Shown here: positions 17,200-27,600 of the stretch, one piece after another
Layout of the letters: each line of letters begins with the position of its first letter
How positions within the stretch are numbered: the stretch's first letter is position 1
IMG/VR virus record: IMGVR_UViG_3300010354_000130
Span: 1-50,440 of that record
From: a virus
Length of the DNA stretch: 50,440 nucleotides
Reading direction: 5' to 3' (one strand)
Position numbers and translations under genes: made by a program
Notes under the pieces: model-generated
Told to the model about the DNA's origin: nothing
What the model saw: only the letters and a program-made list of their open reading frames with translations
The model's database searches: none

Positions 17200-18192
17200 T
17201 TAAGTGGATGTTATGAGATCAAATATGGAGAAATCACCCGTTAGACCTCCACCGAGACCAGTGTTTCCAGAAGCGTCCTCTGGCTTAAACATGAATGGTG
17301 GGGGTTTTACAGAAGCATAGCAGTCTCTTCCTCTTGAAATTACAGAAAGAAGACCTGTTGGAGAAAGTGTGGAGGCTTGCACAACACTTGATGTGACAAT
17401 GTTGCTGTAGTCCACTGAATGACTGAACGGAACAAATCTATAACTTGCCGCAGGATTTCCCAGTATGTTTGCTGCTGCGGTACCCGTCACCGATGTTGAT
17501 ATCTGAGACCATACAAAATTCAATGGCTTTGACTCAACTCTTTGTCCAGAGAATCCTGCACTGAGAGTTCTTCCCGTCAATGAGAAGGAAACATTATCAC
17601 AATACGAGTTGTTGATGCTACGGAAATGGGTGGGAGTTGGAAGGACATTCATGCTATTGAAGTTGAAGGTGGTGCTTTCAAAATCCACTGGCATGAACGA
17701 TGAGTTGTGATTTGTCTCAACACCAAATCTAAGTGGGAAGACAGATGCACTTCTGACAGCATTTATGCTTGAGGAATTTGAACAGAGGAAATTTGTATCG
17801 CATTGTGTGGATACCGAGCCTCGAATTATCGCAGAAGAAGAATACATGATGGCAACTCCCCTCTGTGCTATAAGTGCTGCACATGAGGTCAAATCTGCCG
17901 ATGAATCTTTAATGCTTGAGAATGCATTGCTTCTGCTTAATACAGCCACCGATGAATTGCAACGCATACTTGACGAGTTCCATGCCAGATAGGCATGACC
18001 AGAGACCACCTGTGTGCTAACTATCTCATATTGATAGGATGTGGTTGCAAACGATCCCTGATTTACAACCGTTACGGGATATGGAAATCCTGCTGCCAGA
18101 GTTGTGTAGTTTGTCAGTGACTCATCCGCTATATCAAGCGAAATGTCATACTGATCCAATGCTCCAGATGTTGTGGATGTTATAGTTGACAT
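17200..18192 (-). CDS. Ser/Asn-rich virion surface protein (probable fibre component)
   Basis: 330 aa, extremely rich in Ser, Asn, Thr and short hydrophobics with scattered Cys (MRCNSS, QCDTNFLCSNSS, YCDNVS). The alternation of short hydrophobic strands with SS/NS turns (HAYLAWNSSSMRCNSSVAVLSRSNAFSSIKDSSADL) suggests stacked beta-strand coils such as a beta-helix. It lies inside the fibre gene block, between the LamG-like and the beta-helix proteins, and probably works with them. I recognise no named family. Confidence 0.6.
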   Translation of the reverse strand: MSTITSTTSGALDQYDISLDIADESLTNYTTLAAGFPYPVTVVNQGSFATTSYQYEIVSTQVVSGHAYLAWNSSSMRCNSSVAVLSRSNAFSSIKDSSADLTSCAALIAQRGVAIMYSSSAIIRGSVSTQCDTNFLCSNSSSINAVRSASVFPLRFGVETNHNSSFMPVDFESTTFNFNSMNVLPTPTHFRSINNSYCDNVSFSLTGRTLSAGFSGQRVESKPLNFVWSQISTSVTGTAAANILGNPAASYRFVPFSHSVDYSNIVTSSVVQASTLSPTGLLSVISRGRDCYASVKPPPFMFKPEDASGNTGLGGGLTGDFSIFDLITST

Positions 18193-18204
18193 CTCTAGTT
18201 TCCA

Positions 18205-20016
18205 TTACCTCTGAGTTGTTGGATCGCCGCCCTCGGCAGCACCGACACGAACTGCGATCTGTAGTAATTTTTCCCTTGCATTCCAATCCCAAACTGTTCC
18301 TGTTATTTTTCCATCTGGAGTCGCAAATGTCTGACCAGGGATGAACGAATCATCCTGCAATGTGACTCCAGAACTCTTCATACGAATTGAGACTATTGAT
18401 TGACCAACAAATCCTGCATAGCATCTTTCTGTTACCATTGAAGAGTTGTTGTATGCTGAATAGGCAGCGGAGCCAACTCCTGTACATACACTTCCTGTGG
18501 TCAGCAATGTTGATCCACTATTTGCCACAATACCGAAAGAACAATTTGATGCTGCTATCTTTCCAAGAGAACATCTACTGTGATTGTCGCAATATACCGC
18601 AGTATGAAAATTTGCAATTCCAACATTGCTGCAAAGACCGATTCCAAGTCCAATAGGTTCATTCGGAACATACTGACCTAGTCTAGAGTTTGATGAATAA
18701 ATTGCCATCTTATTACTATATCCGTCGATAGATGACGAACCGTTCGAGATCATGTTATAGTGGTAGTACATGTCTTTTCCATCAAAGAATATGTTCTTGA
18801 TTTTTCTAAGACCAGAGACATTGATAGAAAGAATATTTCCAAACCTACGGAACACAGTAGGAAGAATCTTAACCGTTATAGTATTGGAGTTGTTTGTTCT
18901 CCATTCAGCAGAACTTCCGATTCCAGTATTGGAGATAGACGACCAGTGGTTATAGTTGTTTCCAAATTGGATGGTGTCATTCAAGACTGACTCCACCGTT
19001 GGACCTGAGCAAGTATAGAACCCGAGTGAGGTTCCAGTCAACTGTTGGAAATTAAAAGATGCAGTCGAACCCGCAGTAGTTCCAATCGGATATGTTATTC
19101 CGATGAAATTTGCGGTTCCTCCTGATGGCATTCCACTTGTGTTTTGTTTGCCATAGTAACCAACAGGAACGCTGCTTATGAAATGCCCTCTTGCAGGATT
19201 TGCCGTGGTGAACCATGAATTTGTTTGCGTCTCGGATCTGTCAGAGGCATTTCCACAAATACCTGATGTATACTGAACATTGTTCTGTGCGTTTCCGTAC
19301 ATTCTACCGTTGCTCAGGCTTGATGCCGACACGGGCAGACACATCCAGTCATCTCTTATGAATGATTCAACAGAAATACTTGGAGAAGTCACTCCTGTTA
19401 CCGATTCTAATCGGTGGCAACCAAGTACAGATGCTGTTCGAACTATGTTGTTTCTGGGGTGAGCAGGAAAAGATGAATAGAAACTGATTGGATTGTATGA
19501 ATCATCGTAGACTAGATTGTAATCCTCTACCACTACACCATAACCAGGCGTAAGTGTTGTTATGGCATTTGATGAATCTATCTCAACAAATCCGCTAGTG
19601 TCGTTCGGCTTGACACAGTTGAAAATCATTCCATGTCTTACTGTGGAATAAAAGTTTGCGAGTGCAGTCGAAGTAAAACCTTGCGTATTGTATGAATCAA
19701 CATATCGAAGAATGAGCGTCTCTGGTTCTGCTCCTACGATAGCGATTCTTTCTCCCTCTGGATGATTGATAGCAACATCATCAATGAAGTCATATATGCC
19801 TCTGGCGAAATTTATGGTAACGAAACCAGATTCACTGATGTACTTATCCTTCAGATAGTTCATTGCGCCAGCAAGCGTCTTAAATGGGCTTCCAGGATCC
19901 AATCCCGTATTGAAAATATCAACTCCATCATTGGAGACATAAAGAGAAAGATGAGTCGTAATAGCGACTCTATCTCCGCTTGGAGCGACCAATGTGTGTG
20001 CTGAAAATTCTGCCAT
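18205..20016 (-). CDS. Right-handed beta-helix tail fibre/spike-type protein
   Basis: 603 aa. The N-terminal part contains NTGLDPGSPFKTLAGAMNYLKDKYISESGFVTINFARGIYDF, the opening typical of right-handed beta-helix (pectate-lyase-like) phage proteins, followed by GERIAIVGAEPETLIL and later coil-like repeats such as LRKIKNIFFDGKDMYYHYNMISNGSSSIDGYSNKMAIYSSNSRL and HTAVYCDNHSRCSLGKIAASNCSFGIVANSGSTLLTTGSVC. Proteins of this fold are host-surface polysaccharide-binding or depolymerising spikes; catalytic residues cannot be assigned by eye. The C-terminal about 50 residues (KITGTVWDWNAREKLLQIAVRVGAAEGG) may be a trimerisation tip. Confidence 0.72.
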   Translation of the reverse strand: MAEFSAHTLVAPSGDRVAITTHLSLYVSNDGVDIFNTGLDPGSPFKTLAGAMNYLKDKYISESGFVTINFARGIYDFIDDVAINHPEGERIAIVGAEPETLILRYVDSYNTQGFTSTALANFYSTVRHGMIFNCVKPNDTSGFVEIDSSNAITTLTPGYGVVVEDYNLVYDDSYNPISFYSSFPAHPRNNIVRTASVLGCHRLESVTGVTSPSISVESFIRDDWMCLPVSASSLSNGRMYGNAQNNVQYTSGICGNASDRSETQTNSWFTTANPARGHFISSVPVGYYGKQNTSGMPSGGTANFIGITYPIGTTAGSTASFNFQQLTGTSLGFYTCSGPTVESVLNDTIQFGNNYNHWSSISNTGIGSSAEWRTNNSNTITVKILPTVFRRFGNILSINVSGLRKIKNIFFDGKDMYYHYNMISNGSSSIDGYSNKMAIYSSNSRLGQYVPNEPIGLGIGLCSNVGIANFHTAVYCDNHSRCSLGKIAASNCSFGIVANSGSTLLTTGSVCTGVGSAAYSAYNNSSMVTERCYAGFVGQSIVSIRMKSSGVTLQDDSFIPGQTFATPDGKITGTVWDWNAREKLLQIAVRVGAAEGGDPTTQR

Positions 20017-20027
20017 CTATTATTCCT

Positions 20028-21905
20028 TTATATCGCGGTTCCGCCACCATACATGACTATGTTCAAAAAATCGAATGAATCACTGTTTGTTGCACCAATA
20101 ACATCAAAGATGCGAACACCAAATGTATAGCCACCAGTTGTACCATAAGGATTTGCAACAAGAACAGGACCAAATGCGTTAGTGCTGCTCTGTTTTGTGA
20201 CTGTAGCCTCAACTATGTATTTCGATGCCTCGGTTGTTATTCCACCAACATCATTGAAATAGTTGTGAGTAAACACATAGTTTCCTGATCCTATTCGCTG
20301 AACTCCCCATGCTCCATAAGATATATCAACTGTTGCTCCTGCACCGGGAGTTGTCATTCTAGCCCACTTCTTTGCGGTGTTCTTGGCAAGAACTGCACCA
20401 CCGCTTGAAGGACCGAGTTTGAGCAACTTGGCATAGGAATCCTTACGAACCTTGATTATCCAAAGCATGACAACATGCTGCGGAACATTGTTGTGTGGAA
20501 GATTTGCACCAACATCAGTCATGGTTCCCGACACCGTTGGATTTAGAGTGTTTGTATTTACTGAAATGGTTCCCACTACGCCATGGGTGTGCAATCCTTC
20601 TTGTGATGACTTTCCAAGTGTCGGAAGAATGCCAACAGGAGATTGCTTTAGTCGATAAGACCTTTGCGCTCCATCGCTAAATGCTTGTTGTGCAATCACG
20701 CTTGCCTGAGTCAAATCAGGATCACCGAGAAAAACATCAGAATCTCCAGCAATAAGATGGAAATGACTTCCACTTTCTGTTGTTGACAGATTGAATGTAG
20801 TTTGAACTTGTCCCGATATTACAGAAGTCAAGGACAGATTGTGCTTATGTGCTGGCAACTGATCGATAGTGAGAGTGTGTTCTTCGGCACCACCATATAT
20901 TCCAAGATCATAGGGGTTGAATGTCGTGTTTTCAGCACCACCGATGGTCTTTGAATCACCGACAACAAACCTTGATCTCATGTCGGGCTTTCTGAACTGA
21001 GTCTTTGAGCCAGCACTAGAAACTGTATATGTTGCATTCTGTATGGTAGTTGCATTTCCATTAGTTATTTGCAAATTATGAAATGTGTTGTCTACAGTTA
21101 CAGGCTCAACCAATACATCAGCATTGCTTATGTTTCCATTAGTTTCAAGGGTTCCACTCAGGATAGTGCATCGGAATGAACTGCTTGGGGATGAAATGAA
21201 GAATGTTGAGTTGACTATGCTTGCTGGATTTGATCCGCTGTTCTTGGTCAAAGAAACTGGTGACTGCACGAATCCATAAAGACTTCCACTCTTAAGAGCA
21301 GAGAAAAGATCAGAATAGGTGGTCGTACTCAAAAAACCACCATCACATAGTTCCCAGCCAGCGGGTATGTTTGCAGTCGATCCTGCGAAGGCACTCACCG
21401 ATCCAACAGGCTGTACATCGCTAAGATCAACAGTTGAGTCACCTGTGATTTGTGTTCCAATGGTATTGATCACAACACCATCGATTGTACCGAGTGGAGA
21501 TGGGGAAGAATCATAGAGTGTTCCCGATACCACCATCACAGGCTTTATGATGCTTCCCTGATTTGATGGTGGAGAAATAGTTAATTTTCCTGCCTGTGTA
21601 TCAGAAAGATAGAATACTTGTGCTGTCGTTGCTCCTGCGACGGAAAATATTGAATCTGGTAGGCTTATCTCTCCAGAGTAAACTATAGTCATCTCATTAT
21701 TGTTTAGAGTCTCAATTACGCCCAATATCATTGAGTTCTCTGGAGTATCTGCCCTAGCCAGAAGATACTTGTCGCTCAGGGCATCATATCTCACTACATC
21801 TCCAACCGAAAATGGATTTCCGGTGGTTATGCCCGCGATGTTAATCTTGTTTTTAACTGATCGAACATCAGCCAGAACGATTGGATCGAATGCACTAGTT
21901 CCCAT
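20028..21905 (-). CDS. Tail fibre protein with phage collar domain
   Basis: 625 aa. Residues about 33-130 carry a module (GDVVRYDALSDKY ... QVFYLSDTQAGKLTISPPSNQGSIIKPVMV) that recurs twice in the upstream 847-aa fibre gene. A collar domain starts near residue 165 (QPVGSVSAFAGSTANIPAGWELCDG), followed by FRKPDMRSRFVVGD and EEHTLTIDQLPAHKHNLSL, the usual pattern of short-tail-fibre (T4 gp12-like) tips. His and Gly residues of AHKH are as in metal-bound collar domains. The C-terminal 150 residues (WARMTTPGAGATVDISYG ...) look like a distinct beta domain. A role in receptor binding is likely. Confidence 0.8.
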   Translation of the reverse strand: MGTSAFDPIVLADVRSVKNKINIAGITTGNPFSVGDVVRYDALSDKYLLARADTPENSMILGVIETLNNNEMTIVYSGEISLPDSIFSVAGATTAQVFYLSDTQAGKLTISPPSNQGSIIKPVMVVSGTLYDSSPSPLGTIDGVVINTIGTQITGDSTVDLSDVQPVGSVSAFAGSTANIPAGWELCDGGFLSTTTYSDLFSALKSGSLYGFVQSPVSLTKNSGSNPASIVNSTFFISSPSSSFRCTILSGTLETNGNISNADVLVEPVTVDNTFHNLQITNGNATTIQNATYTVSSAGSKTQFRKPDMRSRFVVGDSKTIGGAENTTFNPYDLGIYGGAEEHTLTIDQLPAHKHNLSLTSVISGQVQTTFNLSTTESGSHFHLIAGDSDVFLGDPDLTQASVIAQQAFSDGAQRSYRLKQSPVGILPTLGKSSQEGLHTHGVVGTISVNTNTLNPTVSGTMTDVGANLPHNNVPQHVVMLWIIKVRKDSYAKLLKLGPSSGGAVLAKNTAKKWARMTTPGAGATVDISYGAWGVQRIGSGNYVFTHNYFNDVGGITTEASKYIVEATVTKQSSTNAFGPVLVANPYGTTGGYTFGVRIFDVIGATNSDSFDFLNIVMYGGGTAI

Positions 21906-21917
21906 TGTTATCCTCTT

Positions 21918-24461
21918 TTATAGTTCCGATTCCACTTGATAGTGAATATTGATTTCTGTTGTTCCTGTTCTACTTGCACGGAATCCATTATTTCCATAGG
22001 TAAGACCTGTAAAGGTTACTGAAGCATTGTTCAAAAGTGATACTGTGGAAGACGATCCATTTCTAATAGGAACGGAATATCTTGGAGATATGACGGTGGT
22101 ATTAACTACAATTGAATCTTGACTTGAACTAAATGAACTTGTTAAGTTTCTAAATGGAACAGAGTTTGATGTGGTCTGATAGTATCTCATGCATCTATTC
22201 AACTCAGTCTGTGGATCGGGATCAAAGAATGGGGTTGCTGCCATTCCTTCCTCAAGTTGAACCTGTGCTATCTGTATCTTGTAGTTTGCTGCGCCAGGGA
22301 TATTTGGATCTATCGCGCTGGCTACATCCTTGCCCGCGAATGTCGTTCCTGCCCGAAGATAGAATCTTATCTCAGGACCATCATTTCCATTAAGCCCAAC
22401 AACTCCACCATTTGAATCGGGGAGAGTGAATGTGTGGGTGATCTTTGTCCATCTATCGGCAGGAATATCAAACACAGGACCAGCCACTCTCTGCATTGAG
22501 GTCAATCCATCTGGAGCAGTTCCACCACCAAAGTCCCTGCGGAACCCAACTCCGAGTTTTGCTCTAGAATCAGATGCCTTGGCATAGAATGATATAGTTG
22601 CAAATCCGGATGGCAGATGCTCTATTCCTTCCACTCGTTGAAATAGATAAGTCTCGCTATTTGCGCCGTATCCACCAGTTCCCACATCAAACTCAAGTGC
22701 ATATTTCGAGTATACATTGCTGTTAGGAAGTATTCCTAGAGGCAGTGCCACTCGATTTACCTGCACGGATAGTTTGTCTGCATTGGATGCTCCGCTGTTA
22801 ACAAGTTTCCATCTGTCGGCACAGTACCTATCAGCATCTGCTGTGGTCTTGTATGAGAATGTGGTTCCTCGCTGCCATATATCGAAGTTTCCGTTTATCA
22901 ACTTGTTGCGGAAACCAACAGTTCCTTCTGTTATTGCAGTTGAAGTGGATACGGCACCAGGCGTGCTGTTGACTATGCCGACATAGTTCTGCACAATAGC
23001 GGTGTTTGGGCTGATGGCGACGAGCATGGGCTTTCTGACAGATCCTATGCCGATTGGAGGGGTATCAGTCAACTTTCCTGGATTGGTCGAAAGATAGTAA
23101 ACCATTCCTGGAGAAAGAGTGCTTCCCATTCCTGCCAAATCAATAAACCCTGATATGGTGAGAAGAGATGAAGCCGAGTTCCCACCATAAGATGTCTTTG
23201 ATACGACTCCAAGTGCTTCTGCAAACTCTGGTCCTGATGCATTTGCTTTGACATACGAACCATATGGTCTGCTTGCCGATGTGACTCCCTCTTCAAATCT
23301 GACTACATCTCCCACGGTAAAGAAATTAGGATTGTGGTTGATTATGATTGTGGATGCTGCCAGTTTAGAATGAAGAGTATCTATATTGGCTATTTTGTTG
23401 CCCACATAGTTCATTACCATCGCTTTATTTGAACCCAAGGCATACAGAATAGGTTTTCTAACTTCATCCGTGTTTGAAGGAGAGGTCTTTGTTATTTTTC
23501 CTGGCTCAGATGCGGACAGAAAATAGAATTCTCCGGTTCCAAGTGAAGTAGCCGCATCGGAAGATGCTATCACTGACGAGAATGTTCCACCCACATACCC
23601 AAGAAGATTGACATCAACTATCTGTGCAGAAGAATTGACACCCACCGCTATTCCTATAGATTCTGCATTGTTGACATTGTTTGCCTGTGCTAGTGTCAAT
23701 CCACCAGTAATAGGATCATGCCTCACCACAGAGCCAAATGTTATTCCTATGGCTGATATATTAGTTACAGAGGTAAATCTTTTTATAAGAGACGAATCTA
23801 TCATTCTTGAAGATCCATCGCTCAAGAAGTTGATGTTCGTATAGGTAAGACCTGGATTTGCAAATGATGTTTGCAAATCAACTGTTATGCCAGTTGCGTA
23901 GGTGTTTATTCTTAGAGATGATGCAGGAGTAGATGCAGATCCCTCAATGAATCTAAAGGTGTTGTTGTTGGAGTAAAACCTTGCATCTCCTGTGAATGCA
24001 AGGGCATCACTGATTCTCCATGCAGGATATGCTCTACTTCCTTCAGTCTCTTTCCATAAGAAATACTTGTTTCCCGATGATCCAGCAATGATGAGACCAC
24101 CACCACCAGCCGTTGTTATGACAGTATCATTTGTTCCACCATCACTCGCTCCCACAGCACCAAGAACTAGATTATAATCATCTATGGTGACGAGATTGGT
24201 GTTTACTGTGGTGACAGTTCCATTGAAAGTTATGTTTCCTGTGAATGTGTGGTTTCCTGGAACAGTCTCTGCCAGAAAAACAGTTGCAACTCCATCGCTT
24301 GCAAGGGATATTCCTATGCCTGTATTCCCTGCCAAAGTATACACTTTGATGCGATTAAGTTTGTCGATTACCTCGTCATTCGTCAACTTATACCATTCAT
24401 AGAATGTGTCTGACAGCGTCAGCGGCGGAATAATGTAGTTACTGTTTGCTGGAGTCGTCAT
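21918..24461 (-). CDS. Large tail fibre protein with repeated modules and FDIWQRG domain
   Basis: 847 aa. The N-terminal approximately 45 residues (IIPPLTLSDTFYEWYKLTNDEVIDKLNRIKVY) are of the kind that anchors fibre proteins to baseplates. Then follow shaft-like beta repeats (GNHTFTGNITFNGTVTTVNT). Residues about 240-355 and 382-497 are two copies of a VVRxx ... YFLS/YYLS ... PGKxT ... RKP ... NYVG module. From about 517 the segment FRNKLINGNFDIWQRGTTFS begins a domain common at the distal end of many phage fibres, probably carbohydrate binding (galactose-binding-like jelly roll). Expected to be displayed on the tail. Confidence 0.78.
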   Translation of the reverse strand: MTTPANSNYIIPPLTLSDTFYEWYKLTNDEVIDKLNRIKVYTLAGNTGIGISLASDGVATVFLAETVPGNHTFTGNITFNGTVTTVNTNLVTIDDYNLVLGAVGASDGGTNDTVITTAGGGGLIIAGSSGNKYFLWKETEGSRAYPAWRISDALAFTGDARFYSNNNTFRFIEGSASTPASSLRINTYATGITVDLQTSFANPGLTYTNINFLSDGSSRMIDSSLIKRFTSVTNISAIGITFGSVVRHDPITGGLTLAQANNVNNAESIGIAVGVNSSAQIVDVNLLGYVGGTFSSVIASSDAATSLGTGEFYFLSASEPGKITKTSPSNTDEVRKPILYALGSNKAMVMNYVGNKIANIDTLHSKLAASTIIINHNPNFFTVGDVVRFEEGVTSASRPYGSYVKANASGPEFAEALGVVSKTSYGGNSASSLLTISGFIDLAGMGSTLSPGMVYYLSTNPGKLTDTPPIGIGSVRKPMLVAISPNTAIVQNYVGIVNSTPGAVSTSTAITEGTVGFRNKLINGNFDIWQRGTTFSYKTTADADRYCADRWKLVNSGASNADKLSVQVNRVALPLGILPNSNVYSKYALEFDVGTGGYGANSETYLFQRVEGIEHLPSGFATISFYAKASDSRAKLGVGFRRDFGGGTAPDGLTSMQRVAGPVFDIPADRWTKITHTFTLPDSNGGVVGLNGNDGPEIRFYLRAGTTFAGKDVASAIDPNIPGAANYKIQIAQVQLEEGMAATPFFDPDPQTELNRCMRYYQTTSNSVPFRNLTSSFSSSQDSIVVNTTVISPRYSVPIRNGSSSTVSLLNNASVTFTGLTYGNNGFRASRTGTTEINIHYQVESEL

Positions 24462-24462
24462 T

Positions 24463-24633
24463 TCAGTTTCTCAATGCTAGTAGTTCTGATACCATTCTCT
24501 TTAGGTTATTTATCTCGTTTTCCATGAGATGCATCTTCTCCTCAACCGCTCTTTCACGAAGAATCTCCGATTCTTTTTCTCGGTTGTTGAAGAACAATGC
24601 CCCTGTCTTTGAATCTCTAATGTAGTCTTTCAT
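24463..24633 (-). CDS. Small coiled-coil protein (56 aa)
   Basis: The start is placed at the ATG at 24633, which overlaps the stop of the upstream 1747-aa gene as ATGA; a longer frame upstream would run back into that gene. The protein begins MKDYIRDSKTGALFFNNREKE and its second half (EKMHLMENEINNLKRMVSELLAL) has a clean heptad pattern of Met/Ile/Leu, predicting a short coiled coil. It ends just before the 847-aa fibre gene starts. Position between a baseplate protein and a fibre suggests a small linker or assembly factor; that is inference. Confidence 0.7.
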   Translation of the reverse strand: MKDYIRDSKTGALFFNNREKESEILRERAVEEKMHLMENEINNLKRMVSELLALRN

Positions 24634-27600
24634 TTGAGTGCTATCATTCTGAGGTTCTTTATGGTTGGAACCTTGGACTTGTCGGTGGAATACATGCAAA
24701 TCTTCACCGAGAATGTATCAAATGATTCATATGACATCAGGTTATGTGTGAAGGAAATCTCTCGGAAATCATTTGGGTTCAATGAATAGGTCGTGTTTCC
24801 ACCCACGATGAACTCGTTGATGTCTCCATCAGCCATCAGCACATAGGGCTGATCATTCACCGTGGCGTTCAGTTGACTTGAGTTGAACATTCTTGCATAC
24901 ACTCTTACAAAGGTGTCTTGTGGAATGTTTGCATCCATGATTACCTTTAGTTCATTGGCATTGCTGCCAACAGGTAGAGTCACCTTCTTGCTTATGTACC
25001 GTGCAGTCGAATCGGTGACTCCAGATGTAGATGACAACTCGCGTGTGTTGTCTCCACTTCCGTTGATCAGGTTCTCAACCACCACGGCGGATGTCCTATC
25101 CATGTCTATCATGAATGTCGATACAGTTGTCTGCACTATATTCGGGGTGATCACCAGATCAAATGATTCCGAATCTGTGAGAACATATGTTTTTGGTAGA
25201 TACAGGTTCCTGTTTGGAACTGCATCATATGAGTCAGAGCCAAGTCTAACCTTTGTGCTTACAGACACTCCTGGAGGAGTGAACGCAAAGACAACTGGTT
25301 GTACTAGATTAATAACACTGTCAGCAGCCTGATCAACATGCTCAAGTATGATGGTGCTGGCGGTGAGTTGAGCAAATGCACATCTGTTCAACTTGAACAT
25401 CAGATCAGTGCTTGTGTCTGCCTGTGGCTCTGCGCTATTCTGCGGCTTGAACAATGCACCACCCGCAAATGTGGTGGATATGCGCTCATCTGTTATGATG
25501 TCAAGTTCACCGATGTTCGCTGCAAACAGCGAGTAATTGGATGTGTTTGACTTGACGATCAAACCATATGTTCCCGGTGCAAGATAGACTGGCGACGAGA
25601 ACTTGAAATTGGTAGCCTGTGGGGAGTTTGCGTTTGCTGTGATTCCAGAAGGATTCTTTACCACCGTGCTGAACGGAATGATGACGGATGAGTTGGGAAC
25701 ACCATTGACAGTTGGGCATAGTTCCGCTGTGATCGGTAGATTCGAATCCTTTGTTGCAATGTATAGATCCACACTGTCGATGTAGATTCCATTTGGATAT
25801 GAGGAATCCGATATCTCAAATGTCTGCACAAGAGGATCAATCCACTGATTGTAGGTTGAGGTGTTGATGTTCTTCTGTGGATACAGAGGATTAGATACGA
25901 TCTTGCTGCTGTTTGGAGTCTTCTTCCTTATCTCAGCAGAGCGAATCGAATATACCCCATTGTATTCATCTTCCTTGATTCCACTGCAACGATAGGTGGT
26001 TTCGGCAATCGTGGTGGCATTTTCTATGATGTTGTTGGCATCATCAATGATCCGCAGTATCTTCTCACCAACCTCAAACATTCCTTCTGGAAGTTCCATA
26101 GTGACATTGAGAAGAGAACCATCAAGTTCATTGGTCGTGAATGGACCAGCCTGATTGCCAATCTTGCAATATTGATTGACATTGACATTGTCGAAGAAGA
26201 CATGAACCTCAACCTTTGGCTTCAAGTTGTAGACATTGAATGTGATAGTGTTTCCGCGAACCAAGGGAACAACACTCTTGTTGACTATGGTGTTTGAGGA
26301 AACCTCGGTGTAGAAGTTCTTCTTTCTGAAGTCTGCAAGGTACTTGCTCTTTATCTTGTCAAGAGAACTTGTGAATCTCTGTATTCCATAGGTGGAGGCA
26401 AATAGATCATCTACAGGCTTGATGTTCTTTTTAGTCCTGGGCTTGGAGAAGAAATCGGCATTCTTCTGCGACTCGGCATCTGTCAACTCGACGGATATTC
26501 CTGTCCACAGACTTTCCCAATCGTTCCACTGGCTCCCATATCCACGGGAGCCATTCATGTTGCTGACCAACCACGCATCATTCACATTGTTCTGATTGCT
26601 CTTGATGATTGGTCTCTCGGTTCTATCAAACCAGTTGTCCGCAGAAGGAGTGATCTTGATATTGCCAACCCAGTTCGGAAGATTGAACGGATTTACCTTA
26701 ATCGATACACTTGCCTTCTCTTGAGATATGATCGGAGTGGAAAACTTTGTATAGTCGGAGCATAGTATGTTGTCTGATGTAAGGGTTATTCCCTGACCAG
26801 ATCCGCTGTAGACGAACTTATAGCAGTTTGCATTGAATGATGGCTTGAGTTCGCCCTTCTCAAGATCAATGGAGCAGCGGTGGTCTCTATCGGCAACATC
26901 GGCAATCGAATGACCATCGAATGTATCGACAAGAATAGCCTTCTTGATTCCTGGCTGACCAAGTGCATTGTTTATTGTTCTTGAGGCAACATCAAGTTCA
27001 AGTTCATTGAGGACTGCGAACTGCTCAAGATCATCGACTCTCTTCGATATATTCCCAATATCCTTCATGGTGTATCTGGAGTTTCCGATGTTGTCTGACT
27101 TCACATCTCCAGCATTGTAGGTGTAGGCAGGAATGCTCATCACGAACAGTGTCATTGAATCTCCAAGATCCTCTGGAACTATTGGAGAGTCGCTTGGAAC
27201 TCCCTCCACTCTCTGAAGAGTGGTGATGTCTCCATCATTTGAGATGTTGCGAGAGACAACTATCTTGTCTATTCTTGGAAGATATGCATCATGGGAATGC
27301 CTCACGCTGAGTGGAGTGGGGACTATTCCATTTACATAGGATATGATCGGTCTATTGAAGATAATCGATGCTGTAGTTGATGTCGCAGATCCCTCCGTTG
27401 CTCCACTTGGAGCATAGCCAACGATCTTTGCGACATATCTGTAGTCCACGGCATTTGCAAGGTTGAGACTCTTCTCGGTGGTTGGACTGATGTACACTGG
27501 TATGTTGTCATATGAGATTCCACCATATGACTCTTTGAGGAATGGTCCGTATCCAGAGTGCTGGAAGTATGAGTAGGTTACGGTGAGTATAAACTCAGAT

